A stretch of 64,000 nt of DNA from Micrococcales bacterium 31B (GCA_022803075.1 JAFFTF010000004.1:301526-365525), one strand, 5' to 3'. Shown: positions 8,768 through 16,830, numbered from the stretch's first letter. Made by a program: numbers and translations. The notes: generated by a model from the sequence alone, not told the origin.

Positions 8768-9507
8768 TTCGGCTCGCTGACGAGGAGGTGCTCGCGCAGG
8801 TAGGTGAGGTGTTCGGTGATCGCGGCGGTGCCCGCGGCGGGGTCGCGATTTTCGATGGCCCGCACAATCGCGACGTGCTGGCCGAACGTCGTGCGCCCCA
8901 CCTCGGGGTTGATGTCGACGTAGGTGGCGGGCTCGGTTTCGCTGTGCAGGGCGTGCACGAGCGAGGCGAGGATGCGATTGCCGGACATGCGGGCGATGGC
9001 GGTGTGAAACTGTGCGTCGAGCGTGCGGATCATGGGGTCGTCGACGGAGCGGGTGCGCTGCCCCTCGAGAATCTGCTTGAGCTCTGCGATGTCGGCGTCG
9101 GTGCGGTTCTCGCAGGCCAGTACCACGCTCGGTACCTCGAGGTGCTGGCGCACCATGGCCACCTCGGCGAAGCTGACGCTGCCGAGCTCGAGTAGGTTAT
9201 GCATGGACTCCTGCATCACCTGGCCGAGCGCGTTGTGATCTACGGCCTGCACGAAACTGCCCCCGCCCGCGCCGGGCACCTTGTGAATCAGCCCCTGCGA
9301 TTCGAGCGCAGAAAGGGCCTCGCGGATCGTGGGGCGGCTGACGCCGAATTGCCGGGCGAGCTCAGTTTCGGGGGGTAGTTTCTCGCCGGCGCGCACGTCG
9401 CCGTCCAAAATGGCGGCGCGGAGGGACTCTTCGACCTGCTGGCGGGGCCGCAAGATCTTCTGGCCGATCGTCTTGTTTGCGGCCGCGCCGGTGCGGGCAA
9501 GTGCCAC
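8764..9507 (-). CDS. GntR/FadR-type (FCD) regulator, likely of prpDBC
   Basis: A 247-residue regulator with an N-terminal winged helix (KLPPETELARQFGVSRPTIREALSALESQGLI, about 43-75) and a C-terminal all-helical FCD domain. Metal ligands of FCD domains are suggested by DAQFHTAIA, the His in TFGQHVAIVRAIENRD and the final EHLTYLREHL. GTG start at 9507, preceded by GAGGAG. Its convergent 4-bp overlap with prpC suggests it controls the propionate genes, but no operator was found upstream of prpD, so the target is inferred from position. Confidence 0.85.
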   Translation of the reverse strand: MALARTGAAANKTIGQKILRPRQQVEESLRAAILDGDVRAGEKLPPETELARQFGVSRPTIREALSALESQGLIHKVPGAGGGSFVQAVDHNALGQVMQESMHNLLELGSVSFAEVAMVRQHLEVPSVVLACENRTDADIAELKQILEGQRTRSVDDPMIRTLDAQFHTAIARMSGNRILASLVHALHSETEPATYVDINPEVGRTTFGQHVAIVRAIENRDPAAGTAAITEHLTYLREHLLVSEPN

Positions 9508-9863
9508 GGGAGCTCCTCTCGCTCGATGATTCGACTATACCCGTCTCGGTCAGACTTTTGCGTGCCGGGTGCGGAGCCTAGCAGGCCGTAAGGATGAGCG
9601 CGGGCGGTAACGCCGCTCGCCGGGCAGCCTCGCGGCATATGAAGAATCGCCGCGGAATGGCGCAGTCTAGGGGTGAATGGGCAGGTCGATGTCATGTAAG
9701 TTTCGAAGCTTCCAAGGGGTGTCTGATCCGAATTTTGCCCTGAGGGGGTTATGAAGGCCAGTAGACTCGCCGTATCGCGGGGCCCGCGCCGACACGAGGC
9801 GTAACCGTCACCGCCTCGTGAGTCACGGCTCGCGCCCACGGCGCGACACTAGGGGAGGTCGTC
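9508..9863. other. Intergenic region, no gene seen
   Basis: 356 bp between the divergent gntR and secreted-protein genes. It should hold both promoters. No convincing -10/-35 pair, dyad or RNA was recognised; GGGGAGG at about 9852-9858 is the ribosome site for the next gene. Confidence 0.5.
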
Positions 9864-10667
9864 ATGCAAAGAGAAATCACCAGCCGCCACCAGGGCCGAA
9901 AACTAGGGCGCCGCGCGTCCGTAGCCCTTGTGGCCCTCGGGGCGTCCGTGGGGGCTGCCAGCCCGGCCCTCGGGGCGTCCGAAACGAATGCGCAGCAGCA
10001 GGCCGTCACCTACGTGAAGTACGCGTTCAGCGAGCGCGTCTTTAGCGTCACCACGAACGCCACCGGGGCGCAGAGCAGCCAATGGCTGACGGCTCAGGAG
10101 TGGGCGGCGGCGGGGCGACCGACGCCGAAAGTCGTCGCGAACGTGCCGGGCGAAGTGGTGTACCGCAACGCCACCTCACCGGACGTCTACGTGAACCTCG
10201 GCGGCGGTGCGGGTCTGAAGCTCACCCTGTCGCAGTGGGTGTCGATGGGCTCGCCCAAGCCGCTCGAACTTGGGTACTCGTACTTTCGGGCTCCGGGCGG
10301 AACCACCGTGTTTCGGCAGTTCAGCGACTCAGATTACGCCGTGCCCGTCTCGTTTGAGCAGTGGCTGCGCGACGACGCCCCGACCCCGAGGGTCGATGCC
10401 GCGGCCGTCTCTGCGGTGCTCGTGCGCGACGCGAAGGGCGATATTTACCGGCCCGCCACGCGCTACCAGCCCCTCGCGGGGGAGTGCCGCTCGTGGCATC
10501 ACGTGACGTGGGAGGAGTGGGTGGCCATGGGTGCTCCCGCCGCGGGCAGCGCCAAGCCCGCCGACGCGCCCGGCTGCACGCCCATGCCGGATGGGTCGAG
10601 CGCACAGCCGGGCACCGACGCGTCGTCGATGTGGTGCACGCGCGTGCGCTGCTACACGAACGAGTAG
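9864..10667 (+). CDS. Secreted protein with four Trp-containing degenerate repeats
   Basis: A 267-residue exported protein of unknown function. The N-terminus has Arg-rich HQGRKLGRRAS, a hydrophobic core VALVALGASVGAA and a likely signal peptidase site near ALGAS (about residue 38). The mature part holds four diverged repeats of about 45-55 residues, each ending in a pattern like L-x-x-x-W-x-x-M/A-G-x-P-x-P: WLTAQEWAAAGRPTPK, LTLSQWVSMGSPKP, VSFEQWLRDDAPTPR and VTWEEWVAMGAPAAG. The C-terminus has two Cys (CTRVRC) that may form a disulfide. Similar W-x-x-x-G-P modules occur in actinobacterial secreted proteins, but I do not recognise a named family. Its stop codon lies inside the left 17-bp direct repeat. 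Confidence 0.75.
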   Translation: MQREITSRHQGRKLGRRASVALVALGASVGAASPALGASETNAQQQAVTYVKYAFSERVFSVTTNATGAQSSQWLTAQEWAAAGRPTPKVVANVPGEVVYRNATSPDVYVNLGGGAGLKLTLSQWVSMGSPKPLELGYSYFRAPGGTTVFRQFSDSDYAVPVSFEQWLRDDAPTPRVDAAAVSAVLVRDAKGDIYRPATRYQPLAGECRSWHHVTWEEWVAMGAPAAGSAKPADAPGCTPMPDGSSAQPGTDASSMWCTRVRCYTNE

Positions 10668-10674
10668 GGGGCGG
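10658..10674 (+). repeat. Left 17-bp direct repeat flanking the toxin-antitoxin cassette
   Basis: GAACGAGTAGGGGGCGG spans the last codons and the stop of the preceding gene and recurs exactly at 11873-11889, beyond the PIN gene. Confidence 0.85.
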
Positions 10675-10724
10675 ACGCGCGGGGGGCCGGGCTGGCAGCC
10701 CCCGCCCGCCGCTCCGCCCCCCGT

Positions 10725-10758
10725 GTTACCGGTTGCACTTGCAAGTGTAACTGGTTAC
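10725..10758. promoter_or_regulatory. Palindromic operator/promoter of the antitoxin-PIN pair
   Basis: A 34-bp near-perfect palindrome centred on CACTTGCAAGTG (three mismatched pairs). It overlaps a plausible promoter TTGCAC (10733-10738), 17-bp spacer, TACTCT (10756-10761). It ends 23 bp before the antitoxin ATG, the expected place for autorepression by a helix-turn-helix antitoxin. Confidence 0.7.
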
Positions 10759-10781
10759 TCTGGCATCAGGAGGTGGGGGAC

Positions 10782-11213
10782 ATGCCGACGTTTTTCAGTC
10801 AGCCCACAGAACAGTTTTTGACGCCCGAGGCGCAGGCCGAGGCCCGCGAACTCGCGAAGAAACTCGTCGTCGCGCACGGTGTGGACATTGTTTCAGACGA
10901 AGGTGTCACGCGAATCGGCGCTGACCTGATGAGTGCTCTGACGCGCCTCGTGGGATCGTTGGCAGAAGGGCGTGCAGTCACCATCGGTGCCGCGCCCGCC
11001 GAGATTACAACAACGACAGCGGCGCAGTTACTCGGTGTTTCGAGGCCAACCGTCATGAAAATGATTGAAGGCGGCGTTTTATCCTCGCGCAAAGTCGGTG
11101 CTCATAATCGCCTCACGACAAGTGAAGTCATTGCCTTGCGCCTTGAGCGCCTGGCGGCCCGACGCGCGGAGATGGAGTCGCTGCGCGAATTTGAAGACGC
11201 TTTGGGGCTGTAG
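10782..11213 (+). CDS. Antitoxin with excisionase/MerR-like DNA-binding domain
   Basis: A 143-residue protein. The helical N-terminal half (LTPEAQAEARELAKKLV) should contact the toxin or dimerise, and the C-terminal half is an excisionase-type helix-turn-helix, ITTTTAAQLLGVSRPTVMKMIEGGVLSSRKVGAHNRLTTSEV. This domain order is typical of antitoxins paired with PIN_3-type toxins. ATG 10782 follows AGGAGG; an upstream GTG at 10773 overlaps that site and is unlikely. It probably binds the palindrome just upstream. The PIN gene follows after about 26 bp. Base composition falls from here on, unlike the neighbours. Confidence 0.82.
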   Translation: MPTFFSQPTEQFLTPEAQAEARELAKKLVVAHGVDIVSDEGVTRIGADLMSALTRLVGSLAEGRAVTIGAAPAEITTTTAAQLLGVSRPTVMKMIEGGVLSSRKVGAHNRLTTSEVIALRLERLAARRAEMESLREFEDALGL

Positions 11214-11239
11214 CCCGCTATTTGTATTACTCAAATGAT

Positions 11240-11863
11240 GTGAAAGCAAATGCCCGCGCTGTTGTAGATGCAAATGTGTTTTATTCGAGAGTCTTGCGGG
11301 ATTGACTCGGTCTATTGAGTACTTCGCAGGTGGGTGAATTGTTCACGGTGTGTTGGACTGAAGACATTCTGGCGGAGACGATTTACAGCATTCGGCGCAG
11401 TTATCCGCATCTTGAGGGCGGCGCCCTGAGCGCTTTGCGCGAGAGAGTTGAATCAGCATTCGCTGATGGGCGCATTCGAGATTACAGGCCTGATCCTGGG
11501 TTTTCTAGAACAGACATCAATGATGCACACGTTCATGCTGCTGCGATAGCGTGTGATGCGAGTTATGTTGTGACAAATGATCGGAAAGGTCTCGTTCCTG
11601 CTGATGGTCAGAACTTGCCCTACGAGATCTACACGGCCGATGAATTTCTAGTTCTAGTCGATGGTTCGGCGCCTGAAATCGTGTTCGAAGTGGCGATGAA
11701 TCAATTTCGTTATTTTATGCAGAGAAACCAGCACGCTAATCTCCCGCTGGCACTTCGAAGGGCGGGTGCACCTGAATTCGCGCGAAGGGTAGCGAAACAT
11801 CTACGCGCAGCCATGGACAGTGGTCAGTTGGTCGAACGTGCTGCGGACTTGTCCAACTCGTAG
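11240..11863 (+). pseudogene. PIN-domain (VapC-like, PIN_3) toxin with internal TGA
   Basis: The frame encodes a PIN ribonuclease toxin: AVVDANVFYSRVLRD with the first catalytic Asp, WTEDILAE with the acidic residue, TDINDAHVHAAAI and VVTNDRKG with the remaining acidic sites. Codon 22 (11303-11305) is TGA, directly after VLRD and before LGLLSTSQVGELF. Relatives usually have a hydrophobic or Trp residue there, so TGG to TGA fits. Initiation is most likely GTG 11240; the TTG at 11315 downstream of the stop would lack the essential first Asp. The region is clearly lower in GC than its surroundings, so it was probably acquired. Without readthrough the toxin is inactive. Confidence 0.8.
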
Positions 11864-11872
11864 TTGCGGGCT

Positions 11873-11889
11873 GAACGAGTAGGGGGCGG
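11873..11889 (+). repeat. Right 17-bp direct repeat flanking the toxin-antitoxin cassette
   Basis: Exact copy of 10658-10674. It is followed by GGGCG-GGA-CGCCC sequence that forms a short hairpin, which may be the original terminator of the secreted-protein gene before the cassette arrived. Confidence 0.85.
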
Positions 11890-11966
11890 GACGCCCCGCG
11901 CAGTTAGTGAATCTTCAGGCGTGACCCGGTACCCTTTCGCGAAGCAGTCGCCAACGAAAGGCAATC

Positions 11967-13400
11967 ATGCGCACCGAAACGCAGTCGTGGTGGAGATCGA
12001 AGTCGCTGCGGGCCCGGATCCTCACCACTACGGCTGGTGCCACCGCGCTGGCGCTCGTCGCGATGGTGCTGGCCTACGTGGTCCTAACCCATGCGGCGCT
12101 GACGTCGTCGTCGACCACAGCCGCCGAGACGCAGGTGCGGCAGGTCGCGGGAATTCTCGAAGAAAGCGACGAGTCGCCAGCGGGCGCCCTCAATGACATA
12201 CCCACGCGGGGCTCGATACTGCAGATTCTCGATGCGTCTGGTGCCGTCGTGGCGAGTAATGACGCGGCAGCTCGAGCCCCCCTCACCGAGTTGCGACCCG
12301 GTGTGGGGGAGGTGCAGAGCGACCGCACCGAGACGACACCGAACGGGTTGGGTGAACCCTACGCCGTCGCCGCGATGGGGTTCCATCACGCCAAGAGCAA
12401 TGCAAACTTCGTCGCGGTGCTGGCCACGCCGCTGCAGGGCGAGCTCGCATTGCTGCAAGGCGCCACGATCATTTTGTCGAGCATCGGAGCCGTGCTCCTC
12501 GTCGGCCTGGTTTTTCTCGTGGCGCGGGTGCTCAGATCCGCGTTCGGCAGTATGGAGCAGGTACGCGCGTCCGTCGCCGAGATCAGTGCCACCGATCTCT
12601 CAGTGCGCGTGCCAGTATCGCCCGCTGGAGACGAAGTCTCTCGCCTCGCCGACACCATGAACGGAATGCTGGACAGGTTACAGAGGGCCGACGTCACGCA
12701 GCGGTCGTTCGTAAGCAACGCGTCGCACGAGTTGCGCAGCCCCATCACGGCACTCCGCGCGATGCTGGAGGTTGCACCCGAGGGCCTAAGTGCCGCCGCA
12801 ACCCGCACGGCGCTAGGAGAAACGCAACGCCTTGAACTCCTCGTGTATGACCTGCTCACCCTCGCCAAGGCCGACGATCGGGGGCTCACGGCGAATCCGC
12901 AGCGGGTCGATGCCGAAGACCTCATCTGGGACGAAGTGTTCTACCTGCAAACCATCACCGACCACCAGGTCAGCGGCGACGTGGGCCCCGGTTGCGTGCT
13001 CTTTGCAGACACCGAGCACGTGCGCCACATGCTTCGCAACCTCGCCGACAACGCGGCGCGTCACGCCGTCAGCACCGTGCGCTTCGAAGCGCGCCGGGGC
13101 GGCGAGCACTGCATCGTCACCGTCGACAACGACGGCGCCCCCGTCCCCGAAGACTTGCGCGACCACATATTTGAGCGGTTCGTGCGCCTCGACGAGTCGC
13201 GCCAGCGCGACAGCGGCGGCAGCGGCCTCGGCCTCGCCATCGTGAAGGCCCTCGCCGAGGTCAACGGGGGGCGCATTAGGGCCGATGTCGCCCCGGACGG
13301 CTGGTGCCGGTTTGAATTGGCCATACCGGTCACCGGGGCGTCCGGGGCCGCCGGGGCCACCGGGGCGTCCAATATTGCGGACGCTCCGGTGGCCGACTAG
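11967..13400 (+). CDS. Sensor histidine kinase (first paralogue)
   Basis: A 477-residue membrane kinase. TM1 is at about 19-44, an extracytoplasmic sensor loop of ~120 residues follows, and TM2 is at about 164-190. A HAMP linker (ATDLSVRVPVSPAGDEVSRLADTMNGM), a HisKA domain with phosphorylated His254 in SNASHELRSPITALR, and a HATPase domain (NLADNAARHA, ERFVRLDESRQRDSGGSGLGLAIVKAL) complete it. The tail is a Gly/Ala-rich stretch containing GGGGCGTCC repeats. The cognate regulator is probably the convergent gene ending 10 bp away. GAAAGG precedes the ATG. A second kinase with the same layout and His position lies at 17506. Confidence 0.93.
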   Translation: MRTETQSWWRSKSLRARILTTTAGATALALVAMVLAYVVLTHAALTSSSTTAAETQVRQVAGILEESDESPAGALNDIPTRGSILQILDASGAVVASNDAAARAPLTELRPGVGEVQSDRTETTPNGLGEPYAVAAMGFHHAKSNANFVAVLATPLQGELALLQGATIILSSIGAVLLVGLVFLVARVLRSAFGSMEQVRASVAEISATDLSVRVPVSPAGDEVSRLADTMNGMLDRLQRADVTQRSFVSNASHELRSPITALRAMLEVAPEGLSAAATRTALGETQRLELLVYDLLTLAKADDRGLTANPQRVDAEDLIWDEVFYLQTITDHQVSGDVGPGCVLFADTEHVRHMLRNLADNAARHAVSTVRFEARRGGEHCIVTVDNDGAPVPEDLRDHIFERFVRLDESRQRDSGGSGLGLAIVKALAEVNGGRIRADVAPDGWCRFELAIPVTGASGAAGATGASNIADAPVAD

Positions 13401-13410
13401 CCGGTCGGCC

Positions 13411-14100
13411 TCAGGTCGCCGCGCCCGGGCCCGCGGCGGTGATGCGGTAGCCGTGGCCGCGCACGGTGAGCAGCGTGGTACAGCCGAAAGGGGTGTCGAT
13501 CTTCTTGCGGATCTGGCCGACGTACACCTCGACGATGTTTTCGCTGCCCTCATACGACGGGTCCCACACGTGGTCGAGGATGCTCATCTTCGAGACCACC
13601 TCGTCGGCATGACGCATGAGATGGTGCACGATGCCGTACTCGCGGGTGGTCAGGGCGATCAGCGTGCCATTGCGACGGACCTCGCAGGTGGTGGGGTCGA
13701 GGCTGAGATCGCCCACCTCAAGCACGACGGGTCGTTTGGGTTTGCCGCGTCGCACGAGCGCGCGAAGCCGCGCCACGAGCACCATGAAGCTAAACGGCTT
13801 GTTGAGATAGTCGTCGGCGCCGAGGTCGAAGGCGTCGGTCTGGTCGTATTCGCCGTCTTTTGCCGTGAGCATGAGTACGGGGGTCCAGATCTTGCGGCGG
13901 CGAATCGCCTTCAAGATGTCGTAGCCGTTGCGGCCCGGAAGCATGATGTCGAGCACGATCACGTCCCAATCGTCCTCCAGGGCGCGCCATTCGCCGAGGA
14001 TGCCGTCATGCTCGACCTCGACCACGAAACCCTCTTTGGTCAGGCCTTCTTTGAGGGGTAGGGCAATGTTCGGGTGATCTTCAACGAGCAGCACGCGCAT
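13411..14100 (-). CDS. OmpR-family response regulator (first paralogue)
   Basis: A 229-residue regulator. The receiver domain holds EDHP acidic residues near 7-8, phosphoacceptor Asp51 in VIVLDIMLPGRNGYD and Lys in DDYLNKPFSF. The C-terminal winged helix (LTTREYGIVHHLMRHADEVVSKMSILDHVWD... GHGYRI) binds DNA. ATG 14100 is chosen because MRVLLVEDHP is the conserved start and GAAAGG lies upstream. It is convergent with its kinase and divergent from the PepSY gene, whose promoter carries a CTTCAG direct repeat it could bind. Confidence 0.93.
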   Translation of the reverse strand: MRVLLVEDHPNIALPLKEGLTKEGFVVEVEHDGILGEWRALEDDWDVIVLDIMLPGRNGYDILKAIRRRKIWTPVLMLTAKDGEYDQTDAFDLGADDYLNKPFSFMVLVARLRALVRRGKPKRPVVLEVGDLSLDPTTCEVRRNGTLIALTTREYGIVHHLMRHADEVVSKMSILDHVWDPSYEGSENIVEVYVGQIRKKIDTPFGCTTLLTVRGHGYRITAAGPGAAT

Positions 14101-14183
14101 GACGGGGCCTTTCACGGGAGCGCGACCATTCGCGCCTCAACTACATGATGAACGGGGGCACACGCCGGGGGGTTCCGGGTCGA

Positions 14184-14211
14184 CTTCAGCAGGTCTTCAG
14201 GCGGGGTTCTG
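14184..14211 (+). promoter_or_regulatory. PhoP/OmpR-like direct repeat upstream of PepSY gene
   Basis: CTTCAG (14184-14189) and CTTCAG (14195-14200) are spaced 11 bp start to start, with a weaker GTTCTG at 14206-14211 in the same phase. OmpR-family regulators bind such head-to-tail hexamers. One CTTCAG, in TCTTCAGGCG context, also lies at 11913-11918 ahead of the kinase gene, suggesting autoregulation. Confidence 0.5.
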
Positions 14212-14284
14212 CACGATGGAATTGCGGTCAGGAGATCCCGGCCCGAACCCGAGACGATCGGGTTGAGCATTTCAAGGAGACATC

Positions 14285-14920
14285 ATGTCGGCTCTCAAGA
14301 AGAACAAGAAAGCCCTCCTCGGCGCGAGCATCGCCGGGTTGGTACTGCTGGGCGGGGTCGCGGGCACCGCGAGCATTGCCCAGGCCTACACCGCCAACCA
14401 CTCGAGCGTCAGCACGACCCATCAGGCTACGCTCGCGCAGACGGACAAGGCTGATACTCCGGATACTCCCGAGCCCGGCGACACTCCGGACGTCGCGGAT
14501 TCTGCCGAGCAGCACGTCACGGGCAGCCTCAAGGCACCCTCCGAAAATGGCGAGCAAAACGACGCGGCGGAGCAGGCCGCCCTGCAAAAGATCGCTACCA
14601 TCACCTCGGCTCAGGCGGAGTCCGCCGCGAAGGCTGCGGTGCCCGGAACCGTTTCGGAGACCAAACTCGGCGAGGAAGACGGCTGGGTGGTGTACACCGT
14701 GAGCGTCACCGACGGGAAGGGCGCCGCTACTGACGTGATGGTTGATGCGGGCAGCGGGAAGGTGCTGGGCCACGAGGCCGGAGACACCGAAACCAACGAC
14801 GACCACGGCGGCGCCCCCGACTCGGCAGACAACGGTGGGGCTGGAGATCAAGCCCAGGGTAACGATGCGCCCGAGCCGGGCGATACCCCGGATGTCGCGG
14901 GGGCGCAGAGCGGCCAGTAA
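14285..14920 (+). CDS. Secreted/anchored PepSY-domain protein
   Basis: A 211-residue protein. An N-terminal Lys-rich segment and hydrophobic core (LLGASIAGLVLLGGVAGTASIAQA, about 11-34) form a signal peptide or anchor. One PepSY domain (ITSAQAESAAKAAVPGTVSETKLGEEDGWVVYTVSVTD... VDAGSGKVLG, about 100-165) follows an acidic linker. The decapeptide PEPGDTPDVA occurs before the domain (about 60-69) and again near the C-terminus, which makes the linkers look duplicated. PepSY proteins are thought to modulate protease or envelope-stress sensing and often neighbour two-component genes, as here. Divergent from the response regulator. Confidence 0.82.
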   Translation: MSALKKNKKALLGASIAGLVLLGGVAGTASIAQAYTANHSSVSTTHQATLAQTDKADTPDTPEPGDTPDVADSAEQHVTGSLKAPSENGEQNDAAEQAALQKIATITSAQAESAAKAAVPGTVSETKLGEEDGWVVYTVSVTDGKGAATDVMVDAGSGKVLGHEAGDTETNDDHGGAPDSADNGGAGDQAQGNDAPEPGDTPDVAGAQSGQ

Positions 14921-14962
14921 TACACCGCATGAGTCATGTCTGTTCCTGTGCGATGAGGAACG

Positions 14963-14997
14963 CGGGGGCCGGGCTGGCAGTGCCAACCCGGCCCCCG
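14963..14997 (+). terminator. Strong hairpin terminator after PepSY gene
   Basis: A 17-bp stem with one mismatch, arms CGGGGGCCGGGCTGGCA and TGCCAACCCGGCCCCCG, around a 1-base centre, so the real loop must open a few pairs. GGCGTCCGG follows. No T-run is present. The left arm is nearly identical to the start of the hairpins at 10681 and 27708. Confidence 0.75.
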
Positions 14998-15091
14998 TGG
15001 CGTCCGGCCGCTTCAGTCGAGGTGTCTTCGTGTTTCAACGTAAGGGCGTGATTTACAGGGAACACGCCGGTGGCGACTACGATCTCGAGCG

Positions 15092-15925
15092 CTAGAGTGT
15101 GCGACTTGGGCACAAACTATCGACAGTGAACGGGCACGCGTCGAGATCGTAGGGGGTTCTCTCTGGGTGTGTAGTGAAGTACTGCTGAGTGGGTCCCCAG
15201 CTGCCGTCTAAGGCCCTGGCAATGGTGATGATGCTGACTTCGTCCGCGCCGACGGACTTGAGAGCCGCCGCAGTGCTTTGGGCGGAACCGCCTGAAACCC
15301 ACGTATCTTCGAACAGCACCACGTGAGCACCGCTCACGTTATCGGTCGGGGTAACTCGTATTCTCTTGGGAGAGAATGATCGGTCCTTGCCCCCAACTGC
15401 CGCGGTAGGCACGAATTCGAGGTTGGGCGACAACGGCTTGATGAGGTCATGAAGTGCTGTGCGGGGAGGCACCTTTGAGGAGGGTACGAAGGCGACGCAA
15501 CTTGGGCGTTTGCGACTAATCGCCGTGAGGCATTTGCCGTGCCGTCGTAGGGGTGCCCAAAGCATCGTGTATACCAGCTGGAATGGGCTTCCATAGGTAA
15601 GGTCGCTGGGGCCCGCCTTGTAACGTGACAACGCGTGGTACATTTGCAGGCCGCTCCGGCCTTTGCCTTGTGCAGGTCCCTTGGGTTCACTCATCCATGC
15701 ATATGTGAAGAATGCGGCGCGATCTGCAAGGCTGCTCCCGGTGCTTTGTGCCGCAACGTGGTGAGCGTTGCACTGTACGCAACGAGGGTAGTTGTCCACG
15801 GGAAGCCTGCAAGTGCCGCAGAGTTCATACATCGGCACGTGCGCGGCCACGCAGCCTGTGTTGCTGGCCAAGGTGGCGATCGTTGCAAAAGCTGCAGCGT
15901 CGGTCCATGAGGCAGCCGCAGTCAT
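15092..15925 (-). CDS. Zinc-finger phosphoribosyltransferase-like (ComF-type) protein paired with DprA
   Basis: A 277-residue protein with an N-terminal four-Cys ribbon (Cys36, Cys39, Cys49, Cys52 in CGTCRLPVDNYPRCVQC) and a C-terminal type-I PRTase core. The PRPP-loop equivalent, VVLFEDTWVSGGSAQS (202-217), has Glu-Asp at the acidic pair but WVSGGSAQ in place of the usual TTGAT loop. ComF proteins share the zinc ribbon plus PRTase plan. No separate export or membrane segment is clear. The ATG overlaps the dprA-like stop codon (ATGA), so the two are co-translated. Enzyme activity is not established for ComF; here the altered PRPP loop could mean ligand sensing. Function inferred from partner only. 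Confidence 0.65.
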   Translation of the reverse strand: MTAAASWTDAAAFATIATLASNTGCVAAHVPMYELCGTCRLPVDNYPRCVQCNAHHVAAQSTGSSLADRAAFFTYAWMSEPKGPAQGKGRSGLQMYHALSRYKAGPSDLTYGSPFQLVYTMLWAPLRRHGKCLTAISRKRPSCVAFVPSSKVPPRTALHDLIKPLSPNLEFVPTAAVGGKDRSFSPKRIRVTPTDNVSGAHVVLFEDTWVSGGSAQSTAAALKSVGADEVSIITIARALDGSWGPTQQYFTTHPERTPYDLDACPFTVDSLCPSRTL

Positions 15926-16830
15926 TGAAAGACTGCTTCGATGGATTCAGGGAGATGAGGGCCCGCCGAAGCGATTCGTTCAAGTAGAGCCAACGCGTGC
16001 TCTTGGTCTGTGGCCACGCGAACTGCAGTGTTTGGATCGTCAGCTAGCGCCTTACCCCAACTCGTACGCTCATACACGCTCGGTGTGATGATCACGGGCC
16101 GAGCGTGCTTGACCGCTTGCTTTACTTGGTGGCGGGTGCCGGAACTCTCCTCTGCGTAGATGACAACAGTCGCTCTGCCATATGCTGACATCACTGCATT
16201 TCTCATGGGAAAGTGCCTGGCATTGGCGCCATCGTCTGGCCAGAACTGGGAAATTACGAGTCCGTCCATCTCAAGTCGGCGTTGCAATTCTTCGTTCTCC
16301 TGGGGAAAAGTCTTGTGTACGCCGGTGCCAATGACGGCGACGGTTCGAGCTTCCAAGTCCAACGCAGCGCGATGTGCGGCCGCGTCGATTCCTCGAGCGA
16401 GTCCGGAAACGACTGTCCAGCCACCTCGCTCAATAACAGCCCGAGAGAAATCACTTGCGAATCGTTGGACAGCGGCGTTGGCATTTCGAGACCCTACAAT
16501 GCAAATGCCGCGGTCTCGGACGCCCTCCCCGAGGAGTTTCCCTCGTGCGAAGACAAAAAGAGGGTAGTCGTACACGTCGCGAAGTTGCGCGGGATAGTCG
16601 GGATCCTGGAATGTCAGGAATCTGGTGCCGTCGGCCTCCCAAGCGGCAATTGCCTCTTCAGCTCGTGCAAGTTCCTCGTTAAGTCGACGGGGGTTGTCGA
16701 GCGTGTCGCTGAGTTGCTGGTGCCACCCTATTCCCAGGGTGAAGTCCTGGCGCACTTGAGCCGGCTTTTTGGCCACGGGTGGCCGCAACAACGCCACGAG
16801 AGATGCTCGGGAGAGTTGAAGGTCGTTCAA
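15922..16830 (-). CDS. DprA/Smf-like (SLOG-fold) protein, non-canonical
   Basis: About 302 residues. The Rossmann-like DprA core is complete: GICIVGSRNANA (about 109-119), VVSGLARGIDAAAHRAAL (140-157), VAVIGTGVHKTFPQENEEL, HFPMRNAVMSAYG (206-218). The usual SGSLITA segment is ESSGTRHQVKQAVKHARPVII, and the C-terminal winged helix of competence DprA is missing. A helical N-terminal region of ~75 residues precedes the core. Canonical DprA loads RecA on incoming single-stranded DNA; this divergent form with a PRTase partner may have another role. GGAGGA just before TTG 16830 favours that start; TTG 16857 is an alternative in the same frame. First gene of a two-gene operon. Confidence 0.75.
   Translation of the reverse strand: MNDLQLSRASLVALLRPPVAKKPAQVRQDFTLGIGWHQQLSDTLDNPRRLNEELARAEEAIAAWEADGTRFLTFQDPDYPAQLRDVYDYPLFVFARGKLLGEGVRDRGICIVGSRNANAAVQRFASDFSRAVIERGGWTVVSGLARGIDAAAHRAALDLEARTVAVIGTGVHKTFPQENEELQRRLEMDGLVISQFWPDDGANARHFPMRNAVMSAYGRATVVIYAEESSGTRHQVKQAVKHARPVIITPSVYERTSWGKALADDPNTAVRVATDQEHALALLERIASAGPHLPESIEAVFQ

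Noticed and set aside
11315..11863. Internal TTG start giving an intact shorter PIN protein
   Set aside because: It would lack the first catalytic aspartate (VVDANVF) and first strand, so it would not form a working PIN domain.
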